A stretch of DNA of 5,795 nucleotides, taken from positions 1 through 5,795 of the forward strand of contig JADGNL010000198.1 of the NCBI GenBank assembly GCA_017883495.1, in the 5' to 3' direction. This document shows positions 1 to 5,634 of the stretch, one piece after another (within the stretch, counting starts at the first letter, position 1; every line of letters begins with the position of its first letter). The translations under genes were made by a program, and so were the position numbers. Origin of the DNA: Methanomicrobiales archaeon. Its GTDB lineage: Archaea; Halobacteriota; Methanomicrobia; Methanomicrobiales; Methanospirillaceae. Under the pieces are notes generated by a model. The model had not been told where the DNA came from. It ran no database searches and saw only the letters and a list, made by a program, of their open reading frames with translations.

Positions 1-371
1 ACGCGGTAGGCGTTCGCAAGGACCGAAGAGTTCGAGATCAGGCCCGCGATCAGCACGGTCTCGAGGATCTCCTCTCGCGATGCACCCATCTTGAGCGCGG
101 CCTGCATGTGGTAGCCCGTGCAGTGGACGCACTTGAGCGCCGCGCCCACGGCGAGGCAGGTCAGCTCGATCTGCTTGGGGTCGAGGGCCGATGTCTTGGT
201 GACCGCATCCTTGTAGAGCAGGTGCGAGACCAGCACCTCGGGCCGTTCGGCCATTCGCTGAAAGATCAGCGGGATCTTGCCGTACTCCTGCTCGATCGCC
301 TTCATCCATCCGGCACAGGCCTCGTCCGTACCGGCCTCCACGATCCGCGACAGCTCCTCTTCGAACGTCAT
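1..371 (-). CDS. Carboxymuconolactone decarboxylase / AhpD-like protein (3' end outside window)
   Basis: The gene starts with ATG at 371 and runs off the left edge after 123 visible residues, so the C-terminus is missing. The family covers small helical proteins that act as carboxymuconolactone decarboxylases or as AhpD-type thiol-disulfide/peroxidase partners. The visible protein carries the AhpD signature E-x11-C-x2-C-x3-H exactly: Glu69, Cys81, Cys84, His88 (local string CVHCTGYH), followed by a helix of the usual type (MGASREEILETVLIAG). The complete redox pair favours a thiol-redox role over a plain decarboxylase. A GGAG ribosome binding site lies at 384-381, 9 bases before the ATG. It follows mmp7 in the same direction after 44 bases with no convincing terminator, so it may be read through from the mmp operon. 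The family call is firm; the substrate is unknown. A link to oxidative protection of the MCR machinery is inference. Confidence 0.88.
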   Translation of the reverse strand, partial: MTFEEELSRIVEAGTDEACAGWMKAIEQEYGKIPLIFQRMAERPEVLVSHLLYKDAVTKTSALDPKQIELTCLAVGAALKCVHCTGYHMQAALKMGASREEILETVLIAGLISNSSVLANAYR

Positions 372-415
372 GTCCAGGGTCTCCGAAAAGAGAGGACGGC
401 CGCAACCCGAGCGGG
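372..415. other. 44-base spacer between mmp7 and the AhpD-like gene
   Basis: This is the widest gap in the window. It holds the GGAG ribosome binding site (384-381) of the AhpD-like gene. On the minus strand there is a pyrimidine-rich run (TCCTCTCTTTTC) but no strong hairpin and no clear archaeal TATA/BRE promoter. I see no evidence that transcription stops or restarts here, so cotranscription is possible. Confidence 0.5.
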
Positions 416-1354
416 CTAGACGACGATGTCCGTCTCCGAGGATGGTTTGATCCTCACGAGGATATAATCGCGCATCCGCGACGGAAGCACGTCCGCGATC
501 CGGCCGATTGTCACGCCCTCCTCGACCTCGGCCGACCGGATCCGGTCGGCGAACTCTTCGTACGGGAGCTTCACCCTGAGGCCCGCGATCTGGACCGTGA
601 TCGGGGTAGGGCTCGTCACCTCGAGCACCTCGGGGACCTGCTCCTGGATCACGGCCATCAGCCGCGGTGGCGATGCCGAGAGCGGGTCCTTCGCGATCTC
701 TTCGCGCCGCAGGTCGAGGACGCGGACGATCTCGGCCACGATCGCGTCGAGCCGCGCGATCTCGTCGGCCTCCTTGGTCCGGTGCATGAACCGGCCGACA
801 TCGCCTACATACCCGGCGACGGGCGGATCGATCGCCTTCCGCAGGACGGCCGTGTCGGGCCTGCCCGTCAGGATGATCGGGACATCGATCCCCCGGCGGA
901 GGGCTTCCATCTTCTCGACGATGCAGTGCTCGAAGTTGCCGAGGAGGAAGACCGCGCAGTCGTGCTCGTTGATGATCTCGCGCTCCTCGGCCGAGGTCTG
1001 GGCGACCCGCTTGCCGTAGCCCCGCGCTAGGCCGATCATGTTCGACTTCGCCCCGAGCCGGCGGACGTATTCGGCGATGTCGCAAGCGGGATGGGGCAGG
1101 TGGTGGATCGAGAGGGACGGGGTCACGATCGCGACCTCGGTCCCGACGAGCGGCGAGAGCTGGACCTCGCCGCCGATGGGCTTGCCAATTCGTTCGATCA
1201 GGGGAATGTCGTCGCGCGGCACCAGGCAGAGAAGCACGACCTCGGTCGCGAGCACGTGCTTCTGAATCACGTATCCGCCAAGGTCCGCGATCAGGTCCAC
1301 GATCTCGTCATGCCGGTAAACCCCGCCCTTGTACGTGATCGGCACGAGGATCAT
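416..1354 (-). CDS. mmp7: Methanogenesis marker protein 7, MCR activation complex subunit
   Basis: The protein has 312 residues, the usual length for this family. It is recognised by its N-terminus (MILVPITYKGGVYRHDEIV), the block SIHHLPHPACDIAEYVRR at residues 82-99, and GAKSNMIGLARGYGKRVAQ at 101-119. There is no signal peptide or membrane segment, so it is cytoplasmic. The family is found in methanogens; as I recall, Mmp7 was identified as a McrC partner in the ATP-dependent MCR activation complex that carries nitrogenase-like iron-sulfur clusters. Its cysteines are Cys43, Cys91 (in HPACDI), Cys133 and Cys144; Cys91 sits in the most recognisable block and is the best candidate metal ligand here, which is inference. 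The ATG overlaps the mmp17 stop as ATGA (1354-1351), and GGAG lies at 1366-1363, 8 bases upstream, inside mmp17. The overlap indicates translational coupling. The stop is TAG at 418-416. Confidence 0.94.
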   Translation of the reverse strand: MILVPITYKGGVYRHDEIVDLIADLGGYVIQKHVLATEVVLLCLVPRDDIPLIERIGKPIGGEVQLSPLVGTEVAIVTPSLSIHHLPHPACDIAEYVRRLGAKSNMIGLARGYGKRVAQTSAEEREIINEHDCAVFLLGNFEHCIVEKMEALRRGIDVPIILTGRPDTAVLRKAIDPPVAGYVGDVGRFMHRTKEADEIARLDAIVAEIVRVLDLRREEIAKDPLSASPPRLMAVIQEQVPEVLEVTSPTPITVQIAGLRVKLPYEEFADRIRSAEVEEGVTIGRIADVLPSRMRDYILVRIKPSSETDIVV

Positions 1355-1938
1355 GGCGCCGTCTCCCCCATCTTCGCGAAGAGCGCCCTGATTCGCGCCT
1401 GCAGGTCGTCGGGCAACGTATTCTCGCTCGAGGCGAGCCAGAACCGGCCGTTCTCGTACTTGTGCTCGCGGACGCGGAAGCCCTCGGGCGCGATCGAGAG
1501 CAGGGCGTAGATCAGGTCGCGGACGAGTCCCTCCGTGGGGTCGGAGACGACCATGTCGGCGAGGTCGCGGTCAACCGGGAGATCCGGCTGGTCCGCGATC
1601 TCGACCGTCCAGCGGTCGGGCTGCTCGACCCGGTTCTTGCCGTAACGCGTCCAGAGTTTGTCGAGCAGGGCAGCGAGGTGCGTCTCCTCGTTGATCCCGA
1701 GCTTCACCTTCCCCGGCTCGAAGGTCACGTCGGCGAAGTCGCGGAGCCGGACCAGCGGTGGCAATCGGCCGAGCTTCCCCACGGCGATGAAGAGCGGGTA
1801 CTCGGGGTCGATCGCGATGTGGAGCTTCGACACCGCCTTTGCGAGCGTATGGTCGAGCAGCACGTCGTTCGCGATGTCGATGTAGGCCCGGACCGCCCCT
1901 GCCTCGGGAGTCTCGACGACGAAGTGGTCGAGGGGCAC
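1351..1938 (-). CDS. mmp17: Methanogenesis marker protein 17, MCR activation complex subunit
   Basis: The protein has 195 residues and a GTG start at 1938, supported by a strong AAGGAG at 1950-1945. The call rests on length, position between mmp15 and mmp7, and family-like segments such as LFIAVGKLGRLPPLVRLRDF (about 50-69) and SDPTEGLVRDLIYALLSIAP (about 132-151). The family is methanogen-specific. As I recall, Mmp17 binds with Mmp7 to McrC in the MCR activation complex. It is soluble, with no signal peptide or membrane helix. It contains no cysteine at all, so it cannot hold an iron-sulfur cluster through cysteine and is more likely a scaffold or contact subunit (inference). It lies 3 bases after the mmp15 stop and overlaps mmp7 by 4 bases, so mmp15, mmp17 and mmp7 are probably translated as a coupled set. 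Confidence 0.88.
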   Translation of the reverse strand: MPLDHFVVETPEAGAVRAYIDIANDVLLDHTLAKAVSKLHIAIDPEYPLFIAVGKLGRLPPLVRLRDFADVTFEPGKVKLGINEETHLAALLDKLWTRYGKNRVEQPDRWTVEIADQPDLPVDRDLADMVVSDPTEGLVRDLIYALLSIAPEGFRVREHKYENGRFWLASSENTLPDDLQARIRALFAKMGETAP

Positions 1939-1950
1939 GGCTCACTCCTT
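1939..1950 (-). promoter_or_regulatory. Ribosome binding site of mmp17 (supports GTG start)
   Basis: AAGGAG at 1950-1945 lies 6 bases before the GTG at 1938 and overlaps the last codons of mmp15. It is one of the best ribosome binding sites in the cluster and settles the GTG as the start, giving a 3-base gap to the mmp15 stop. Confidence 0.75.
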
Positions 1951-3180
1951 CCTGACGAAGCCCGAGGCGAGCAGAGCCGAGCCGACCGCGCCGATGTACT
2001 GCGAGTACCGGGGCACCACGATCTCGGTCTGGAGGAGCTCGCCCATCGCATAGACGAGCCCGCTGATCAGTGAGGTTCCGCCGACCATGATCACCGGCTC
2101 GCGGATGTCGACCTCCTGGAGCTGCTGCTCGTAGACCTGCTCAGCGACCGAATGGCAGGCCGCTGCCGCCACATCCTCGGGAGTGTTGCCGGCCGCGAGC
2201 GCGTTCACGAGCGACTGGGTGCCGAAGACGATGCAGTAGGAGTTCATGGGCACGTTCTTTCCCATGCCCTTCATCGCGAGCGGACCGAGCTCGGTGATGT
2301 CGATCCCGAGCCGTTTCGCGGTCATCTCGAGGAACCGACCCGACGCGCCAGCGCAGATCCCGCCCATGGTGAAGACGCCCGGGATCCCGTCCTGGACCGT
2401 GATCGCCTTGTTGTCCATGCCGCCGATGTCGATCACGGTCGCAAAGCCGTGCTGCCGGTCGGCGAGGTAGACCGCCCCCTTGGAGTTGACGGTCAGCTCC
2501 TCCTGGATCAGGTCCGCGCCGATCGCGTTCCCGAGCAGGAAGCGGCCGTATCCGGTCACCCCGACGGCCTCGATCTCGGACCGGCGGATTCCGGACTCCT
2601 CGAGCGCGAGCGCGATCACCTCGTCGGCCGACTGCTGGACCTGGGTCGTCGGGCGCCAGCCGGTCCCGATCACCTCGTTGTCCTTCATGATGACGGCCTT
2701 CGTGGTCGCCGAGCCCGAGTCGAGACCCATGGTGAGTCCCTCCTGTCGTTCGCGGGCCAGCAGGGCGCGGCGGCGGGCGATGGTGACCAGCGCCTCCATC
2801 CGGGTCAGCAGCGTGCCCGAGGTCGTCCGCTCGGTGAACGAGTACGAGACGACGGGCAGGCGCGACTGCTCGTGGATGTACCGGCGCAGCTCGTTCCGGA
2901 CGATCGCGGCCTCCGCACAACGGAAGCAGGTCGCGATGAAGACCGCGTCGGCCTCGGCCCGGCCCGCCACGAGCGCCTCGGCGCGGGCGATCATCAGCTT
3001 GAGGTCGGCCGAGTGGACGTCGAGGCCGAACCCCTTCCCGGCGGACCGGACGTCGGCGAGGGTCACATCGGGGTAGAAGACCTCGGCCTCGACCTGCCGG
3101 GCGGCCTCGTAGATCTCGGGCATCACCCCCGAATACTCGGCGCCGCAGCCAAGCAGGGCGATGCGGACGGGAGCGGTCAT
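1942..3180 (-). CDS. mmp15: Methanogenesis marker protein 15, BadF/BadG/BcrA/BcrD-type ATPase
   Basis: The protein has 412 residues in two parts. Residues about 151-412 form an ASKHA ATPase of the 2-hydroxyacyl-CoA dehydratase activator/benzoyl-CoA reductase type: phosphate-1 loop MGLDSGSATTKAV (151-163), phosphate-2 loop VIDIGGMDNKAI (249-260), GGICAGASGRFLE (273-285) with Cys276, MNSYCIVFGTQSL (312-324) with Cys316, and adenosine motif VIMVGGTSLISG (363-374). In relatives these two cysteines, one pair per dimer, hold a single [4Fe-4S] cluster between subunits, and ATP hydrolysis drives a low-potential electron to a partner. Residues 1-150 are an additional domain with GCGAEYSG (Cys12), ATCFRC (Cys85, Cys88) and a segment ending TLLTRMEALVTI that recalls dehydratase subunits. 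The family is methanogen-linked and its partner is not established; MCR activation or cofactor/cluster assembly is inferred. The ATG overlaps the mmp5 stop as ATGA. A second ATG at residue 151 would give only the ATPase, but the full-length start matches the family. Confidence 0.94.
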   Translation of the reverse strand: MTAPVRIALLGCGAEYSGVMPEIYEAARQVEAEVFYPDVTLADVRSAGKGFGLDVHSADLKLMIARAEALVAGRAEADAVFIATCFRCAEAAIVRNELRRYIHEQSRLPVVSYSFTERTTSGTLLTRMEALVTIARRRALLARERQEGLTMGLDSGSATTKAVIMKDNEVIGTGWRPTTQVQQSADEVIALALEESGIRRSEIEAVGVTGYGRFLLGNAIGADLIQEELTVNSKGAVYLADRQHGFATVIDIGGMDNKAITVQDGIPGVFTMGGICAGASGRFLEMTAKRLGIDITELGPLAMKGMGKNVPMNSYCIVFGTQSLVNALAAGNTPEDVAAAACHSVAEQVYEQQLQEVDIREPVIMVGGTSLISGLVYAMGELLQTEIVVPRYSQYIGAVGSALLASGFVRKE

Positions 3181-3629
3181 GCGGGGACACCCCCGGGCAG
3201 GCCCGAGAGGAACTCCTTGATCGCCGCGACGAACCGGATACCCTCCTCGTCGGAGTGCGGGTAGTCGAGCTCGAGGAGCGGGATCTCGCGCCGGCGAAGC
3301 AGGAACCGGACAAGCTCGTTGGTGCGGGCGCAGCCCATGCAGCCGAACGCGAGATCGGCATCGCGGACGATGATGCCCGCGTCGGCCTCCTCGATCTGCG
3401 GACCGTAGAGCGACATCCGTCCTCGGACGCCCGAGGGCACCTCGACGGCGGCGTATCGGAGTCCCTTCTTCGGGTCCTCGGGCGTGATCTGGAGGGGGGG
3501 CGAATCGAGCCCGGGCGTCTGGACCCGCTCGCGGACGGCCAGGGCCGAACCGAGCGGCCGGTGCCCGAAGCGGGAGACGAGGTCGGAGAGGATCAGGCTC
3601 GTGCCCGGATAGATAAATACCTTGGCCAT
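3177..3629 (-). CDS. mmp5: Methanogenesis marker protein 5
   Basis: The protein has 150 residues starting at MAKVFIYPGTSLILSDLV. The frame stays open upstream to an ATG at 3821, but that 64-residue extension is Arg/Ser-rich shadow sequence inside mmp6, and GAGGAG at 3642-3637 sits 7 bases before the ATG at 3629, so the shorter start is right. The C-terminal half holds ADLAFGCMGCARTNELVRF (91-109) with Cys97 and Cys100, a possible metal or redox site. It is cytoplasmic, with no signal peptide. The family is methanogen-specific and its function is unknown. The start is one base after the mmp6 stop and the stop overlaps the mmp15 start as ATGA, so Mmp5 and Mmp15 are likely made together and may interact. 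The identity as marker 5 rests on position, size and the CMGC block. Confidence 0.86.
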   Translation of the reverse strand: MAKVFIYPGTSLILSDLVSRFGHRPLGSALAVRERVQTPGLDSPPLQITPEDPKKGLRYAAVEVPSGVRGRMSLYGPQIEEADAGIIVRDADLAFGCMGCARTNELVRFLLRRREIPLLELDYPHSDEEGIRFVAAIKEFLSGLPGGVPA

Positions 3630-3642
3630 TTCAGGACTCCTC
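3630..3642 (-). promoter_or_regulatory. Ribosome binding site that decides the mmp5 start
   Basis: GAGGAG at 3642-3637 stands 7 bases before the ATG at 3629 and lies inside the last codons of mmp6. It supports the 150-residue Mmp5 over a 214-residue reading that would begin deep inside mmp6. Confidence 0.75.
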
Positions 3643-4110
3643 GATGATGGCGGAGAGGCGCTCGGGTGAGAGCGGCTCCTCCTCTCTCTTCGGCTTTGCG
3701 CGGAGCAGGTCCGCCTTCTTCGGGTCGCGAAGGGCCCGAAGGCCCGACGAGACGTACCGGACGAGCCGCATCTCGTTCTCGTGGCCGTAGAAACCGGGCC
3801 GTGCCCCGCCGAGATTCGCACGGCAGCGCCGCTCGTCCCCTGGCGGGAATCCCCGGTCCTTGACGAAGATCCGGTCCGGGTCGAACTTCCGAATCTCGGC
3901 GACCAGACGGTCGACCTCAGCCTCCGCGCCGGCGATAACGAGACCGAAGCAGGTCTCCTTGATCTGGACCGCGGGCGCGATCTCGTAGGCGCGAAGTGCG
4001 AGGTCGGCGGCGGTCAGCTCGGGGGAGTCGACGAAGACGTACTTCGCGACGGTGCCGGGACCGACGCCGGCGTGGGTGGGTGCGCTGCCCGCGGCGGCCG
4101 CCTCGCTCAC
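3631..4110 (-). CDS. mmp6: Methanogenesis marker protein 6
   Basis: The protein has 159 residues and a GTG start at 4110 that overlaps the mmp3 stop as GTGA. GAGAGG at 4123-4118 lies 7 bases upstream. It is recognised by the block RIFVKDRGFPPGDERRCR (80-97) and GGARPGFYGHENEMRLV (101-117), which is strongly conserved in the family. Cysteines are Cys54 and Cys96. Residues 1-20 form an Ala/Gly-rich lead before the conserved part begins near VAKYVFVDSPEL; no other start codon precedes that part, so the extension appears real. The C-terminus from about 125 is charged (KKADLLRAKPKREEE) and probably flexible. The family is restricted to methanogens and no enzyme activity is known. The position between mmp3 and mmp5 suggests a role in MCR maturation or activation, by association only. 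Confidence 0.88.
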   Translation of the reverse strand: MSEAAAAGSAPTHAGVGPGTVAKYVFVDSPELTAADLALRAYEIAPAVQIKETCFGLVIAGAEAEVDRLVAEIRKFDPDRIFVKDRGFPPGDERRCRANLGGARPGFYGHENEMRLVRYVSSGLRALRDPKKADLLRAKPKREEEPLSPERLSAIIEES

Positions 4111-5627
4111 GGCCGCGCCTCTCGAATGTACACGATCTTTCCTTCCTTCATCCGTCTCAGCTTTTCGATATCGATCACTTCCCCGATCAGGTTCGTTCCG
4201 TCGAACGGTTCGGAGGTGGGGCCGAACTCGGGGCTCGTCGAGAGACGGATCCCGACCATGCCCCGCCCCTTGCGGGCGTCGTTGGTGATCGCGATCGCGT
4301 TCGCCGGGCTCTCGCCGACCGGCGGATTCTCGGGGTGCAGCCGGACGTCGGTCGGGACCTTCGGCTTGAAGAGGAAGACATCCTCGAACGAGAAGAAGAA
4401 CGGCAGCGTGCCGATCGCATGATATTTGAGCCCGGTGATCCGGCGGAAGACGGCGACCGAGTCGGGGGCCACGCGCTCGTCGAGCCGGATGTCGACCACG
4501 TCCGAGAGCGGGACCGTCGTGACCGAGACCGCGCCGGCCGCGAGCACCTCGAGCGTGGTCCCGGGTGTCTGGCCGATCACGACCCGCTCCCCCTCCGTCC
4601 GATCGACCGTGAACGCGATGGAGCGGTCGGCCGCAAGGCGAGTGGCGATCTCGAGCGGAAGGCCGAGCAGGTCGAACCGCGCCGGTTCGCAGACGACGGA
4701 GAGCCGATCGCCCTCCCGCGCGAGCTTCACGAGCTCGAGCCCGTGACCGACCCGGCCGACGATGGTGTGAAACGGCGAAGACGGGACGTCCTCGCGGTAG
4801 ATGTAGAGGCAGCCGCTCCGGGCGCCCGCGGTTCGTGCCGTCACCGAACCCTCCCGCCGTCCCCTGGCCTCCTCGCTGGGAACGGTGGTTCCCACGAGCC
4901 GCTCTTCGGTGATGTGGGTCGATGCGGTCCGGGTCACCAGGAGCTCGCCGACCTCGAGTACAAGCAGCAGGTGCTCGACCGAGCTCGCGGTCGCAGTCTC
5001 GATCCTGCCTGCTCCGTAGCCCTCGGCTGTTATCCCGATCCGGGTCACGACCTCCATTCCGTCCTCGAGCACGAGCGAACGGTCGTTCGTCGTGAACGAG
5101 CGGCTGGTGTCGGCCCAGGAGAGAACGGGCTGGACCGCTTCGAGTTGGTCCTCTCCCGCGGCGCGGTCAACGACGGCTCGTCCCGCGACGACGGTGCCGA
5201 CCACACCGCCGTCCTCACCAGCTCCGTAATCTGCAGTGTGCCGGGTCCGGGCGCAGATCAGATACGACCGTGCGGGGTCGTAGCCGCCGCACCCGAGGAT
5301 CACGTCGCCCCGGCGGTACTGGTGAGTTCGCCGGGCCGGCGCGACTGCACTCGGAAATGGACCGAACGCGACCGAATTGCGGTCGGCCCAGCCGACTTTC
5401 GTCCCCGCGAGCACCGCTCCATCAGGGAGCCGGGCTTCGGGAGCGACCTCGATCGTCACCTCGCCCGCAGTCGTCAGAAGCCGGACGTTCGCCGTCGCGG
5501 CAGCTTCGGTCGTCGATGGGCGGATCACGGCGACGACGAAGCGACGGTCGAGGCCCTCGCAGAGGTCGCCGAGCGTGGCACCCGCCGGAAGCTCGCGATA
5601 CGCGCCGTCGTGCTGGATGGTCGGCAT
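4107..5627 (-). CDS. mmp3: Methanogenesis marker protein 3, cyclophilin-like (UPF0288 family)
   Basis: The protein has 506 residues, as usual for the family. Residues about 1-62 resemble a beta-grasp/TGS-like lead (ELPAGATLGDLCEGL). Then come a conserved cysteine block, LGCGGYDPARSYLICARTRH (111-130; Cys113, Cys125), and cyclophilin-like features: YIYREDVPSSPFHTIVGRVG (275-294) followed by HGLELVKLAREGD, and near the C-terminus EFGPTSEPFDGTNLIGEVID (467-486). COG annotation calls the family a predicted peptidyl-prolyl isomerase; whether it has isomerase activity is doubtful. As I recall, Mmp3 is a subunit of the MCR activation complex together with AtwA, McrC, Mmp7 and Mmp17. Other cysteines are Cys23, Cys273 and Cys313. 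The ATG at 5627 follows the atwA stop by 7 bases; GAGGT at 5636-5632, overlapping that stop, serves as ribosome binding site with short spacing. It is cytoplasmic with no membrane segment. Confidence 0.94.
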   Translation of the reverse strand: MPTIQHDGAYRELPAGATLGDLCEGLDRRFVVAVIRPSTTEAAATANVRLLTTAGEVTIEVAPEARLPDGAVLAGTKVGWADRNSVAFGPFPSAVAPARRTHQYRRGDVILGCGGYDPARSYLICARTRHTADYGAGEDGGVVGTVVAGRAVVDRAAGEDQLEAVQPVLSWADTSRSFTTNDRSLVLEDGMEVVTRIGITAEGYGAGRIETATASSVEHLLLVLEVGELLVTRTASTHITEERLVGTTVPSEEARGRREGSVTARTAGARSGCLYIYREDVPSSPFHTIVGRVGHGLELVKLAREGDRLSVVCEPARFDLLGLPLEIATRLAADRSIAFTVDRTEGERVVIGQTPGTTLEVLAAGAVSVTTVPLSDVVDIRLDERVAPDSVAVFRRITGLKYHAIGTLPFFFSFEDVFLFKPKVPTDVRLHPENPPVGESPANAIAITNDARKGRGMVGIRLSTSPEFGPTSEPFDGTNLIGEVIDIEKLRRMKEGKIVYIREARP

Positions 5628-5634
5628 CTCGACC

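Noticed and set aside
372..415. Possible terminator after mmp7
   Set aside because: Only very short stems with tiny loops (for example CCCG/CGGG with a 2-base loop) can be drawn, and the T-rich run is short and interrupted; not enough to call a terminator.
2728..2730. Internal ATG of mmp15 at residue 151 as the true start, splitting off a separate upstream gene
   Set aside because: The frame is uninterrupted from residue 1 and the upstream domain has its own conserved-looking cysteine motifs; marker 15 proteins are about 400 residues long, matching the full reading.
2152..3264. A 370-residue plus-strand open frame opposite mmp15
   Set aside because: It mirrors the codon pattern of mmp15, has a biased composition and no domain, while mmp15 shows complete ATPase motifs on the other strand.
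2141..3361. A 406-residue minus-strand frame overlapping mmp15 in a different phase
   Set aside because: The product is an Arg/Pro/Gly-rich shadow without motifs; the mmp15 frame is the coding one.
3607..3623. A/T-rich patch (minus strand AAGGTATTTATCTATCC) that might be a TATA box
   Set aside because: It encodes the conserved start of Mmp5 (KVFIYPG) and no gene begins at a suitable distance downstream; mmp15 is over 400 bases away.
3630..3821. A 64-residue N-terminal extension of Mmp5
   Set aside because: It lies inside mmp6, is Arg/Ser-rich, and a good ribosome binding site supports the ATG at 3629.
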